Origin: Prostheceraeus crozeri
Taxonomy: Eukaryota; Platyhelminthes; Polycladida; Euryleptidae
Reading direction: 5' to 3'
Assembly (NCBI GenBank): GCA_907163375.1
Contig: CAJQUW010003210.1
Location: 1 to 64,000 of the forward strand
Length of the DNA: 64,000 nucleotides
The position numbers were made by a program, and so were the translations under genes. The notes below the pieces were generated by a model. It did not search any database and was not told the origin of the DNA. It saw only the letters and a list, made by a program, of their open reading frames with translations. Numbering within the stretch: position 1 is the stretch's first letter; each line of letters begins with the position of its first letter. Positions 1 through 9,590 of this stretch are shown in pieces.

Positions 1-2
1 AT

Positions 3-293
3 TTAGGTGAGAAGATTCCAAAAATAACTGAAATAAATTCAATTGTTGTACATTGTGACATTATTGAAGGAGGATATATAAATGGTAAATTATCAAATTT
101 AATATTCAGTTTTCCAGCTTTTACTGTACCCATTGGTTATAGATTAAATGTAATTCCACAAACATTAATATATTTTCCTATTACAAGAAAAACTATTAAC
201 AACATTGGCATTAGAATCACTGATGAAAAAGGACAAGAAATAAATTTTGGAGGTGAAGAGATTATGATAGATCTTTTGGTTCGGGAGGTATAA
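3..293 (+). CDS. C-terminal 96 residues of a probable Polinton virion (capsid/penton-type) protein, 5' end outside window
   Basis: An open frame runs in from the left edge and stops at TAA 291-293. It is rich in beta-forming residues (alternating I, V, T, F) and ends in a pattern like IRITDEKGQEINFGGEEI followed by a short hydrophobic tail. Proteins ending in a D-x-x-G-x-x-I-x-F-x-G-E-x-I motif recur in animal Polintons just upstream of the packaging ATPase; assignment to the minor capsid (penton-like) protein is inference from that position and pattern. It lies 212 bp upstream of the ATPase on the same strand. Its stop codon falls inside the first unit of a 21-bp repeat, so the array may have captured the end of the gene. 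It could also be a different structural protein. Confidence 0.55.
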   Translation, partial: LGEKIPKITEINSIVVHCDIIEGGYINGKLSNLIFSFPAFTVPIGYRLNVIPQTLIYFPITRKTINNIGIRITDEKGQEINFGGEEIMIDLLVREV

Positions 294-342
294 ACTCCCG
301 TTCGGGAGGTATAAACTCCCGTTCGAGAGGTATAAACTTTTA
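280..342 (+). repeat. Three 21-bp tandem units, two forming perfect hairpins
   Basis: Units at 280-300, 301-321 and 322-342. In the first two, CGGGAG and CTCCCG flank GTATAAA, so each can fold as a 6-bp stem with a 7-base loop; the third unit has lost the stem. The array overlaps the stop codon of the upstream gene and lies in the gap before the ATPase, where it could act as a transcript-end or processing signal. That role is inference. Confidence 0.85.
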
Positions 343-383
343 CGCTACAATAGAGAAGTTTAATTTTTTTATCATTTTTCATT

Positions 384-431
384 ATTAATCTTATTAATCT
401 TATTAATCTTATTAATCTTATTAATCTTATT
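384..431 (+). repeat. 9-bp tandem repeat (ATTAATCTT) x5
   Basis: Five perfect copies of a 9-base unit run from 384 to 428, followed by a partial copy, about 75 bp upstream of the ATPase start. The minus strand stays open across it (reading RLI repeats), but this is a consequence of a period divisible by three, not evidence of a gene. Confidence 0.9.
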
Positions 432-505
432 ATTGGAAACAAAAAATAAACTTAAATTAAAATTTTATTTTTTATTTTTTTGTTTCTAAAAACACTAATT
501 CAATA

Positions 506-1294
506 ATGGATAAATTTATTACTTTAAAAATGAATGAAATGTCTTTAAATAAAAAAAAACTTAAATTTAATCATCATCCAAATTTATCTAATAAAGTTTT
601 AGCAGTTATTTGCGGAAGATCAGGATGTGGAAAAACGTATCTATTATTTAAAATTTTAACGACTCCAAATTTTTTGGATTATAACAATCTTATAATTTAT
701 ACAACAACGGCAGAACAACCCGTCTATCAATTTTTAAAATATGGATTTGAAAATAATCTTACAAAAACAGCAATTGCTTCTCTATTCGAAGAATATGAAA
801 AATCTGAATATGAAGAAGAAATAAATTTGTGGTGTGAAGAAGCAGCAAAAAATAAACAATTAGTTGAATCCAATAAAAATAAACATATAAAAATACAATT
901 AATAGATGATAGTGGTAATATGCAAGATCCTAGTAAACTAGATAAAACAATGAAACATTGTGTAATTTTTGATGATTGTGTTAATGATAGAAATCAGTCA
1001 GTTCAGAGAAATTATTTTACACGAGGTAGACATAATAACTGTAGTGTTTTTTATTTGACACAAAGTATGTATTCATTAGATGGAAGTGTTATTAGAAAGA
1101 ATGCAAATATATTTATACTATTTGAAATAAATGCAAGAAACTTAAGTGATTTGCTAAGAGATTTATGTATAAGAGATAAAGATGAATTTAAACAATCGTG
1201 TAATAATGCTTGGTCAAAAGATTATGGATTTATCACAATTAATATTGATAAAAAAATTCATGAAAGAGTTATCGAACAATTGTTTACCGAGTAA
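506..1294 (+). CDS. Polinton packaging ATPase (A32-like, FtsK/HerA superfamily)
   Basis: A complete 262-residue gene. It carries a Walker A P-loop, GRSGCGKT, at residues 37-44; a Walker B strand ending in two aspartates, CVIFDD, at 152-157; an arginine-finger type motif, RGRH, at 173-176; and a following strand YLTQS near 183-187 with the conserved glutamine. This order matches A32-like DNA packaging ATPases of Polintons and large DNA viruses, which pump genomes into capsids. Length fits the family. The first ATG is used; a second in-frame ATG follows nine codons in, so the exact start is open. No frameshift or stop is present, so this copy could be recent or still under selection. It is followed by a convergent gene. 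Confidence 0.92.
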   Translation: MDKFITLKMNEMSLNKKKLKFNHHPNLSNKVLAVICGRSGCGKTYLLFKILTTPNFLDYNNLIIYTTTAEQPVYQFLKYGFENNLTKTAIASLFEEYEKSEYEEEINLWCEEAAKNKQLVESNKNKHIKIQLIDDSGNMQDPSKLDKTMKHCVIFDDCVNDRNQSVQRNYFTRGRHNNCSVFYLTQSMYSLDGSVIRKNANIFILFEINARNLSDLLRDLCIRDKDEFKQSCNNAWSKDYGFITINIDKKIHERVIEQLFTE

Positions 1295-1470
1295 TAAAAA
1301 TATACAAATATAATGTTTTAATATTTTATTTTTTATTATCAGCTTTAATTTTGTCTATTTTTTTAAAATATAATATTTGAATTTTGTGGTAACATTGGTA
1401 TACAGCAAAAACATTTTACTGAACAAATTATTTTTTTATTGCTTTGTTGTTTGTAATCTTTTCGTTTAAA

Positions 1471-1620
1471 GTTTTCACGTTTAAAGTTTTCACGTTTAAA
1501 GTTTTCACGTTTAAAGTTTTCACGTTTAAAATTTTCACGTTTAAAATTTTCCTGTTTTAAGTTTTGTTTAATAAAGTTTTGTTTAATAAAGTTTTGTCTA
1601 ATAAAGTTTTGTCTAATAAA
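1471..1620 (+). repeat. 15-bp periodic array, ten units, running into a coding end
   Basis: Ten consecutive 15-base units: six of the type GTTTTCACGTTTAAA (1471-1560, the last two diverged) then four of the type GTTTTGTTTAATAAA or GTTTTGTCTAATAAA (1561-1620). The second part is the 3' end of the minus-strand gene and encodes a K-T-L-L-N/D five-residue repeat; the first part lies just beyond its stop. The shared 15-bp period on both sides of the stop suggests the gene end grew by repeat expansion. Confidence 0.9.
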
Positions 1621-2318
1621 GTTTTTAGCTCTTCTAAAAAAATTTTTTCATTTTCTTCATTAAAAATTTTATCATCAATAAAAGTTTTACCATCACTAGA
1701 AATTTTACCATCCTTTTTATTTTTATCATTAACTTTTTCTGTCTGTGATTGAAATGATATTTGATTTACTTCATTAGCTATTTGATCAAATTTTTCAATC
1801 TCATCTAACGTAATAACATTATCATCACATACTCTTTGAAAGTAGTAGTGTAGTTTATCATAGACTTCTTTAATATGTAAATGCTTAGTTTTTAATGATT
1901 TTCGTTTCTTAGTTATTAAAGATTTTTCTAACATTGTAGCAAGTGAAGTTGCAAAAACACCCGTACCTGTTAAAGCTGTAGCAACTACTGGAATTACTAA
2001 AACACCTGAAGATATAACAATTGTTAAAGCACCTAAACTTATTGTTAAGAATATGCCAATTCCTTGTGTTACATTCTTAACTTTAGTCCATCTCTTTCTT
2101 AATTTTTTATAATGCTCTAATCTTAATAATAATTGAGATTCCTTATCTTTCATATACCTTACTCTATCTTTGTGTTTTTCAATATTTAATTCACTTATTT
2201 TTAATTGAGATAACGAAGGATATATTCTTGAGGTTTCTTCCATTTCTGAAGTTCCTTCCATTTCTGAAGTTCCTTCCACTTTTGTTTCTTCCATTTTTAA
2301 AGAAATATTTTTAGTCAC
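1557..2318 (-). CDS. Polinton small membrane/coiled-coil protein of unknown function
   Basis: A complete 253-residue reading frame, convergent with the ATPase. Visible parts in order: an acidic N-terminus with an imperfect six-residue E-G-T-S-E-M repeat (about 13-30); a charged, heptad-like helix (about 38-80); a hydrophobic, glycine-rich stretch at about 86-126 that could form a membrane hairpin; a basic segment; a D-x-x-I-x-x-x-E-I-x-x-F motif near 166-178; and a lysine-rich tail ending in four K-T-L-L-D/N repeats. Proteins of this plan, with a short helical segment, a Gly/Ala hairpin and a C-terminal D-x-x-I-(S/T)-x-x-E-(F/I) helix, are common in animal Polintons beside the ATPase; their function is not established. 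No signal peptide. The ATG at 2318 is the first in frame. Confidence 0.72.
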   Translation of the reverse strand: MTKNISLKMEETKVEGTSEMEGTSEMEETSRIYPSLSQLKISELNIEKHKDRVRYMKDKESQLLLRLEHYKKLRKRWTKVKNVTQGIGIFLTISLGALTIVISSGVLVIPVVATALTGTGVFATSLATMLEKSLITKKRKSLKTKHLHIKEVYDKLHYYFQRVCDDNVITLDEIEKFDQIANEVNQISFQSQTEKVNDKNKKDGKISSDGKTFIDDKIFNEENEKIFLEELKTLLDKTLLDKTLLNKTLLNKT

Positions 2319-2378
2319 ATGATATATTTTAAAAACCTGAAAATGGATTTAAAAGACGTTTTTAAAAATACTAATTTT

Positions 2379-2522
2379 CGGTGTCCTAGAACGGTCATGA
2401 TTTAAGCAATGAAAAATGTCATAATCACAAATTTGAGATTCTTAACTTTTCTGATTTTTTCGGTGTCCTGGAACGGTCATGATTTAAGCAATGAAAAATG
2501 TCATAATCACAAATTTGAGATT
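2379..2522 (+). repeat. Two 62-bp direct repeats in the Polinton terminal block
   Basis: Copies at 2379-2440 and 2461-2522 differ by one base (CCTAGAACGG against CCTGGAACGG) and are 82 bp apart. Each begins CGGTGTCCT. A related motif, CCTGTCCTGGAACAG, recurs at 2822-2836, so this sequence marks the terminal region several times. Confidence 0.9.
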
Positions 2523-2560
2523 TTGAAAAATTTGAAAATTGTGTATTTTTAAAAACGCCC

Positions 2561-2675
2561 AAATCGGAGCGAAGCTCCTCTGGCTTTAGCCGATTTATGA
2601 ATTTAGGTCTTCATAACCTGAAAAAGGGTTCAAATTCATGAATCGGCTTAAGCCAGAGGAGCTTCGCTCCGATTT
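2561..2675. repeat. Large hairpin: 35/36-bp inverted repeat around a 44-bp loop
   Basis: Arm 2561-2596 (AAATCGGAGCGAAGCTCCTC and on) pairs with arm 2641-2675, with one mismatch. The left arm itself contains a small palindrome, GGAGCGAAGCTCC. The loop holds a stretch (2597-2640) repeated as a variant at 2735-2780. It sits in the Polinton terminal block and could be a replication or protein-primer related structure, or a foldback insertion. Confidence 0.9.
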
Positions 2676-2687
2676 ATGTTGTTTTTT

Positions 2688-2720
2688 AAAAGTACCATTT
2701 TTGAAAAAATGGTACTTTTT
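2688..2720. repeat. Perfect 15-bp-arm hairpin (AAAAGTACCATTTTT)
   Basis: The arms AAAAGTACCATTTTT and AAAAATGGTACTTTT are separated by a few bases. This is the second strong hairpin within 150 bp in the terminal repeat region of the Polinton. Confidence 0.85.
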
Positions 2721-2840
2721 GAATGAACCAAATTCATGAATTTAGGTCTTAAAAACCTGAAAAAGGGTCTAAATTCATAAATTTATGTCGTTTTTAAAAG
2801 TACTAATTTTTTTATTTTTGGCCTGTCCTGGAACAGTCTT

Positions 2841-3292
2841 TTATCCATTACTCTCATGTTGCGTACCCCAAAATAGAAAATCATAGGATTTTTTATTATT
2901 CCGTGCACCCTCACCTATACATATAAAAATAGCAAGAATTCACTCATATTAAAATTTAATTAGGCGCATAAGTATACGAAATTCGTAATTTGGTAACACA
3001 AAAATTTAACTAGGCGTAACTGATGCACACTTGTGTAACAACACAAGCATAGCGAAAGTCATGATCCAGCATCAAACGAGCACTTTGTTTGCTTTTAATC
3101 ATTACGATGATGGAGAATCCGGATTCATATAAGTATGGAGTTGGGGTCCTGTTGGTGGCCGCTAATTAACAACGGTCGCTTCAAGGCCAGATGATGACAA
3201 TCCAATGCGGAATGCGCATAAATTTTAACAGTTCAACTGACCCTTGAACAGAAAAGTAATAAAAAAATTCAATTATAATAAATCTCTCATAT
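2841..3292. other. No gene seen; short repeats only
   Basis: First DNA outside the inferred Polinton end. I see a 16-bp near-duplicate (AAAATTTAATTAGGCG at 2951, AAAATTTAACTAGGCG at 3001) and a small hairpin CTTGTGTAACAACACAAG at 3030-3047. A hAT-end-like string also starts near 2848 (CTCTCATGTTGCGTACCCC), in the same direction as the one at 3284. Confidence 0.6.
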
Positions 3293-3342
3293 TCTGCGTG
3301 CCCCTCAAAATTCCTTCACACATCCCAGGTTGGGAACCCCTG
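3293..3342 (-). mobile_element. hAT-type transposon terminus, solo
   Basis: Read on the minus strand the segment starts CAGGGGTTCCCAACCTGGG, a classic hAT terminal inverted repeat, and continues into a GGGGCACGC motif typical of Charlie-like hAT ends. The element would extend to lower coordinates. I could not find its partner end or an 8-bp TSD, so it is a solo or eroded terminus. Confidence 0.4.
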
Positions 3343-4005
3343 GGATAGATAAGGAGCTTGAAATTGCTCCAATACAAAAACTTTGCAAAAAATCGATCTT
3401 GCTCTCAAGGAAAAGCAGTTCATACTACCTCTCAGAATATTTGGAGATAGAATCTGACGCAAGCCATATTTGCACTCCCTCATGGGCCGACCCGCATGTC
3501 CTAATTCTATTATCATGGCGCTTTCCAATAGATAGCATTTCCTCAAATATATCAATGTTAGCTCTATACACTACTCGTGAAATCATCCACCAGTATCATT
3601 CACCCTCTAAAACACGTTGTGCCTCTAAATAATTCATGTTTACAGTGAGAGTCCACACAGCATCGTGCATTCAGATCCTTCTTTTACAGTTGTTCTGATG
3701 AAACTGATAGTAAGTAATCATGTAATCATGACAATATTTAATACTAACGTGGGAGGTTCATTTCTTGAAATTGTGTATTAAATACATATGGAATACATGG
3801 AGCACCACATGAATAGATGCAATCATGTCTATCCTATTTTGTACGACCAGGGTTCGAAAACAATACGTACTTCAAAGATATATTCCTTTTGTTTTTTTTG
3901 TCTATTAGGAAACTTTCAAATAATAACATTCGAAGTCAGATTCACACATTCTTCTGCAAAACTAAGAAATATTGGTTTGAATTCAGAGTTTATATTCAAC
4001 TTGTA
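3343..4005. other. No gene or repeat recognised
   Basis: Opposite-strand open frames overlap at 3316-3632, but neither shows a recognisable motif and both look like chance. Confidence 0.5.
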
Positions 4006-4927
4006 CACTGTAAATCGCTGGATACGAAAATTGCATGCAAACATATACCAAGTTCACATACAATTTGAAACTAACATTTAATGCGAGATTCTCGTATGCT
4101 TACAGAGATCTGGTATGTCTTTCATACGACATCTCACTTACTTTCGCATGTGATTGGTATGTAGCGATACGAACCATTCTATCCGTGATTGGCTGTTTTA
4201 AGATGAAATACGAGTTGTTGATATGTTTTCTATATGCGAGGCCCTATGCAAATTCGTGGGATTTCGTATGGGCTTTGTAAGTAGATCTTTAAATCACCTA
4301 GCAAAATAGATATATATACTCGTATATATTACATACTACTGTTAAATAACATTTTTGAGTAATGTCAATCACATGCATTCTGATGGATAGCGTGGTATTT
4401 AGAGTATTTCATCTAGACTCGATTTACTGTGAAATTAATGCCGTATATCATCGTTGCTACTTATTCACAAGACTCATAATTGGCTCATCTCCATGAACTA
4501 AGTTGATAAACATCATTTCAATAAAACAATAACTTACGAGCCACCATGTTGACTAATATATCTCAAACATAACTATATTTGCTTTCATGAATTATAATGT
4601 GTTTTTTTCGGATTGATAATATGCTTAATTTCAAAATTACATAATGCATAGACGTTGATGGTTATATGCTTATTGATTGATTATTCATGAAATTCCTTAG
4701 ACTTACGTGCATTAAAATCGAATTCAGTATTGTAAGTTTGACTCTTAAATGTCATTATCTTACTACTTATAAAACAGAAATAAGTGCCATGAAACTTTAA
4801 AACGATCTTTATTGCCAAAAGCCCTTAAGTCATACGAAAAGCATACAAATAGATGCAAAAATATACCAAAAACAAAAACTTTGGTATGCATCCTTCGTAT
4901 GTGATTGTTATCGAGCGATTTACAGTG
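4006..4927. mobile_element. 922-bp MITE with CACTGTAAATCGCT ends, TA target site
   Basis: The left end CACTGTAAATCGCT (4006) is matched in inverse by AGCGATTTACAGTG ending at 4927. Both are flanked by TA (4004-4005 and 4928-4929). Inner flanks are also inverted (ATATACCAA and TTGGTATGC). A TA duplication fits the Tc1/mariner group. The core shows no transposase, so this is a non-autonomous element; a second family with similar CACTG(T/C)AAA ends is at 50559. Confidence 0.75.
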
Positions 4928-4929
4928 TA

Positions 4930-6130
4930 GAGATATAATTGATAGTCAGTCATCCTACTACATGCTGAAATGATCTGTTCCTAACATGCACATTAGCAAG
5001 AAACATGATTACCGCATTTTACTAAATGAAATCAGATTTCCAATGCTAATGAAACAGTTGCATTGTCAAAGGGGTAAAGCAGTATCTCTACCTCAATGTC
5101 TTATTCAAGTCACAGTTATACACAAGGTTTTAAAAGCGTGCTTTGTTTATTGTTTCAAGGATGGATTTTAATCACACTAAATTGAACATGAGTTACTTAT
5201 CTGTCAGGAACATGGTTGTAAAGCTTTGTTTTTAACACGGTTTTTGTTGTCCTGATTTGAAGAATGTTTTGAACACCGTAGAATATCTGTTTAAGTACGT
5301 AATGCTTTTATGCTATAATTGAGACTTCAGTAATTGATGAGAACGATGTAGGTAATTTGATGTTTTATTCAAAACGGCAACAAATTTAGGCAAGTGATCC
5401 AACAATCCTGCCACGTGTAAAGTGGCAAATTTGAAAGTCTAGAGCACTTTCAAGCGTAATTGCATCCAAGTAGCTGATAGCTTATAGAAACAGAATGATA
5501 TGAACGTGCAAATTTCAAAATCACAACAGCACGTTATCGACATGACAAGGCCTTTAAATTAGACAAAAAGGCAGTCTTGAGGTTGCCAACGCATTCAATA
5601 TATTTTTGAATTGAAAATAAATAAATAAAGTTGCTGGAATCAATAAAAGAAAGCTTGATGGTCATTTTTAACGTTGATCAAAGTTAGGCATTAATCCAGG
5701 TCAATGTCGTTTCCCTCAGGTGGGCTGATTCGGCGTCACAAACGGAGTTGGCATCATACTAGCGAATGACTAATTCTTACAGCACATTTTTTGAAGTTTT
5801 TAAGTTACCGATTACGGCATCTACATATAGGAAATTCCCCATCAACTTTAATACCTAAATACGAAGGCAAAAAAGTCGCTTAGGTAATTTCAAAATTACC
5901 ATGCCAATCGCAGGATGAAACCCCATCATCCCTCATCAGGGAGTGATAACAATCACTGAAATGAGCAGGGCAATTTTTTATGACATGTCATATCTTGTCA
6001 TATTCTTAGAGAAAGGTCATTCATTCTTTTGTCATATATTCTGTGTGTGATCACATATAGTCACATTTTGGTAATTTTTCTGTAGTTTTAGACTGCTAGA
6101 GACACCGGAAGAGCGTATAGAATATGACCG
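4930..6130. other. No gene recognised
   Basis: Ordinary A+T-rich intergenic sequence with a short AAATA run near 5616. No convincing coding or repeat structure. Confidence 0.5.
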
Positions 6131-6367
6131 ATGCTTGCAGAATGCTTACAAGAAGATAGCGCGCAGATCAGTGTCCACCTGAAAAGAAGACTAGAAAGGA
6201 ACGCGGACTTTGATGCCATCATCACGATGGAAAAGCAAAAACTATCGCCAGCACTTTTTTGCGCTGAGCTGCAGCGCTGTCAGCCAATCGCTGTTTCGGT
6301 AGAGAGTTCTTTCTCGATGTTGAAGAAGATGCTATGTAAAGACAAACCTTTTAAGCATCAAATGTAG
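6131..6367 (+). pseudogene. hAT transposase C-terminal (dimerisation domain) fragment
   Basis: A 78-residue frame with the string ALFCAELQRCQPIAVSVESS then FSMLKKMLCKDKPF. This is the hATC dimerisation signature (R-x-x-P-x-x-x-x-x-V-E-R-S-F-S-x-L-x-x-x-L-x-x-x-R-x-x), here with S in place of the usual R after VE and K in place of the usual R in KDRxF. The catalytic domain is missing upstream, so this is a short relic. It is not the missing tail of the hAT pseudogene at 23.4 kb: strand and position differ. Confidence 0.72.
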
Positions 6368-8512
6368 TAAATTACATTACTGTTTTTTCACAGCAAGCTG
6401 TAAATGAGTATATAGTGGTTAAAGTTTTAAGTGAATCGTTTTATTTGTCGTAAATTGAATTTTTTGTCTGGAAATAGAACATGATTTTTGCCAAATTTTT
6501 CTAAATTACAATTTCAGATTTTTAGGTCATATTTTGTTATATTTTAAGCTTTTTAGGTCATACTTTTTCGAATTTTCGATTATAAAAAAATGTCCTAGAA
6601 ATGAGGTATATTGGGATACGGGCATGCAAAAACAGGTCATTAAGACCATAAATAAAAACAAAAGCCCCTTCCTGAAGTAATGCCAAGCAGCGATAATGAT
6701 TAGCAGCCTAGATCCTAACATTGATATCAAGAATACTATGAAAACAACAACAAGACACTGGAGAACTGAAAGAAAAATAAGCTAGTTGCTCAAACGTTTT
6801 ACTGTTTTACGAATAGTGTCTCGTCAATTCGAGCAAACGGTATTAGATGCAAAATGTTGACATCCAATGCGCATTGAAAGGCTTACAGTTTTGTAGTTGA
6901 AGTTTAAATCTAGATCAAACGAAGCTCTTAATGGTCCCTATTTCTTCCAAATTTGAAGTTTTCACCTTTTTGTATGGATACACAATTTTCTGGGAAAATA
7001 ATTTCTGTTTTAAGCATTAAAATAATTGTTATTTTATCACACTAATAACTTAGTGTGATTAGTAAAAATTTATCACACTAAGTTATTCACTAACCTCCAT
7101 CGTCCTCCAGCATTCGTGAATCCCGTCTAAACCACCTTGAGGTCATAATTTCAATGAAGAAGAGAAAACATGACAGGTCGACATTGCGCTGCTGGAACAC
7201 TACTCAAGTGATAGTGGAAAGCGAATCGCTGAAGCAGTGACATTTCATTGTCCGAAGTTGCTTTTATGCATAGATAGAAACTGCGTGACCGCATCAATCA
7301 AATGTTTAGTGAACGTATAGAAGGTCAATAAGGACGAACATGAAAGGTTAATTCCGAAAGTCGCTCTTTCATTTGTTGTCAAGTGAAGTTTAGATCAAAG
7401 GAATTATCAATGCAGATGAATAACTAATTACAACAACCTCATGTAGGTACACGTACACAAGCAATGAAGAAGACATTAGCAGTGGGCATCGAATTAACGG
7501 ATGAAGAATACATTCAAATGAAGAACAGAATACTGCAAGGCAATGTCACTCTTGCTAGTGTTCAGGCAGTGAATTATGACGAGATCATATTCAAACACAG
7601 TGCATGAGAAAGTAGCATGTGGTGTGCGATGTGAATATCAAAATAGATAGCCATGGAGATTTGCACAACTGATTTCATACAAATTGCCGTGATCCAATGT
7701 TCAGCAGTGTGCAAATATCATCCTCGATATCATCGCGTGCAACTAGTCAACGTCTTGACATGAAAGCTTTTGTATTATGCAATGACAGTCCACTGTCTCT
7801 TCCGACATCGTTCGACGAAAAATCATTCAATTCGAAAGATGCTGACAACGTCTATTCTCAAATCCTGCCAGACGTAGCCGCAAGACGATGTTTTGATCAG
7901 GTCTGAACCAGCAGCGCTGAAGCTACGGACGACATGACATTATTCAAAACTTCTAATCTGTTGAGAACATAGAATTGGACATCAAGTGCCCGAGTACATG
8001 AAAGATCCTTCTATGGTTGAGGACGAGAGTTATCTGACAAGGACCGCAGTGACAAGTTGCATAGTTGCATGCTTGCAAATCAAAACATAAAAGGAAAGCA
8101 TTTTGTTGATGGCTATGTAAAACGAATATCTGAAATTTTGAAATAAAGAAAATTCTGTTCATGGTGAACTGGCTAGATATCCGAATATGCCTGCCTAGCT
8201 TATTGAGTGCATTATCTTCCGCCGCATGCGAAGTACATATGTGAGATGACAGTACTTGGACTTGCTGGCACCTGTTCAACAAGCGCCTATCCATCACAGC
8301 TCGCTTGTTGAACGTTCCCGACTTGTGTCCTGACGACCACCCAAGTCATTTGCTGAGTTCATGGTGGATTCCGCACCAGTTCCACTCAGTCTTCATTTAG
8401 CCTAATTAATCTGTCAGCTTGGATTAATGCAACCTAAACTACAAGCTACTGGCACGCTAATGCAACCACCACGCACGAAGCATGCTCTATTGTCGTCAGG
8501 TTCATCGGACAA
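6368..8512. other. No firm gene; two faint coding-like stretches and a hairpin
   Basis: At 7036-7087 ATCACACTAATAACTTAGTGTGAT forms a hairpin, and half of it is repeated downstream. Two stretches have protein-like composition without any motif I know: 7454-7606 (about 50 codons containing GIELTDEEYIQMKNRI) and 7697-7906 (69 codons, containing SSISSRATSQRLD). They may be decayed exons or transposon coding remains; I would not call either a gene. Confidence 0.3.
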
Positions 8513-9373
8513 GTGATAGTTATCGCACTCTAGACTTCGTCGAGATCGAAGGTCGAGACGAAGCCTGGAGTGCAATAACTACCTTATTGCTTGACAGCGC
8601 GGAGGAGACGAATTGCACGGTTTCTGCACGCTGTCATACACAGGAGGGTGCCGATCATAGAAATAAACTGTTCATCTGAAGTTCGCTAGAATGGAAATTG
8701 ACTCAAGGTCGCGGCACATCCGAGGGAACTAAGTTGGGGCATGAAGAACCAATTAAAGGCTTCGATTTACTCATGTGACTGATTCTAACCCAATGATACA
8801 GACGTTGGCAGGTGCATCTAAGTGAAAATGCGTGCGATTTATGTGCCGCTATTGTGCATTGCATGAAGCTTAATTTCCATTCTAGTGGTTTTACTGTTGT
8901 CAATTTCTATGGTGCCGATAGATCGCCAAGTCAGCGCATTCCTTCATGAAATGACGGTGCGTAAATTACACTGAGTTTTAAAAAAGAACTTTTTTGGAGA
9001 ATAACTGTAGATAAATACCATTGATAATAATTCGATTTCTATGGCTTAGAATATGCCTATGATAATGGTATAAAATAACAATGTGCTGGTCTACCAATCG
9101 TTCCATCATAGAAAGCTCAAAGTGGACGCTACCTTTAGCGTTATCATGGCGCTGTTTATCAAAATATTTGGCAAGTGCTTCAGAATATCTCCATACTTAA
9201 CTGTTGTAAACATCAAGTGTTCTATTTCTATGTCTTGAAATAGACGTCTGCATACAACGAATACATTGTATACAACCACAGTAAGATAAGAAATTTTACC
9301 AGCCATGTAGCGATAAATTCTTCGATAATATTTATTGTGCGATGAGGGTCATTGATCATCCGTCGAGCAATGA
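8513..9373 (-). repeat. Large dispersed repeat, copy 1 (partner at 61.33-62.34 kb)
   Basis: On the minus strand this segment aligns with 61333-62338: both share GCTCGACGGA near the start, a stretch encoding V-V-V-x-N-V-F-V-V-C-R-R, the string TAAGCCATAGAAATCGA, and an end that folds back on itself (8513-8583, arms GTGATAGTTATCGCACTC and its inverse). This copy carries a 256-bp MITE at 8656; the partner lacks it but carries a different insertion. The frame conserved between copies (9106-9306) is short and unassigned. Confidence 0.7.
8656..8911 (+). mobile_element. P-type MITE (CATAGAAAT ends), copy 1, 8-bp TSD GTGCCGAT
   Basis: The element starts CATAGAAAT and ends ATTTCTATG, with a second inverted block TAGAATGGAAATT about 30 bp in from each end. 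It is flanked by perfect 8-bp duplications GTGCCGAT (8648-8655 and 8912-8919). Copies 2 (19206) and 3 (53719) share the sequence and each has its own 8-bp TSD. CA-initial ends, an inner inverted repeat and an 8-bp TSD suggest a non-autonomous P-superfamily element; hAT is the alternative. Confidence 0.9.
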
Positions 9374-9508
9374 AGACTCTTTAAAGCACATGAATTTGTG
9401 AAGGCGCCTTTATCTCGCACATGTTATGAAGTGATTGCCGAATGCAATCAGTAATCAATATACGTTCATTAGTACATAGTAACTAAAGAATTCACATTCT
9501 CAACAGCT

Positions 9509-9590
9509 GGTGCAGTGGCCTAATGGTTAAAGGGTGTGCTTGAATCCCCCGGAGATTGGAACGTAGAGATTCGAATCTGCCCACTGATTC
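9509..9590 (+). mobile_element. tRNA-derived SINE head
   Basis: An A box (TGGCCTAATGG, 9516-9526) and a B box (AGATTCGAATC, 9567-9577) lie about 40 bp apart in tRNA-like context, forming an internal RNA polymerase III promoter. The 3' body after 9590 is not recognised and no tail is obvious. The cloverleaf is imperfect, so this is a SINE head and not a tRNA gene. Confidence 0.65.

Larger units (their letters stand above)
1..2840 (+). mobile_element. Right-hand end of a Polinton/Maverick element (enters from outside the window)
   Basis: Three linked genes (a virion-type protein tail, an A32-like packaging ATPase and a small membrane/coiled-coil protein) sit next to a terminal repeat block. 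This gene set is typical of Polintons, the virus-like self-synthesising transposons of animals. The segment is far richer in A+T, with many homopolymer runs and short tandem repeats, than the DNA after about 2.9 kb. The outer boundary is inferred: the last repeat-related motif, CCTGTCCTGGAACAGTCT, ends near 2838 and ends in CT, as Polinton termini do. The partner terminus and the integrase and polymerase genes lie outside the window, so neither the TSD nor full length can be tested. Confidence 0.8.

Noticed and set aside
137-442. Minus-strand 101-residue frame with RLI and YTSRTGV repeats
   Set aside because: It is the translation of the 9-bp and 21-bp tandem repeats, whose periods are multiples of three; no coding evidence.
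2561-2720. CRISPR-like or terminator-like structure
   Set aside because: Inverted repeats without regularly spaced direct repeats and spacers, in a eukaryotic Polinton context.
9509-9590. Functional tRNA gene
   Set aside because: A and B boxes are present but acceptor and anticodon stems do not pair well; fits a SINE head.
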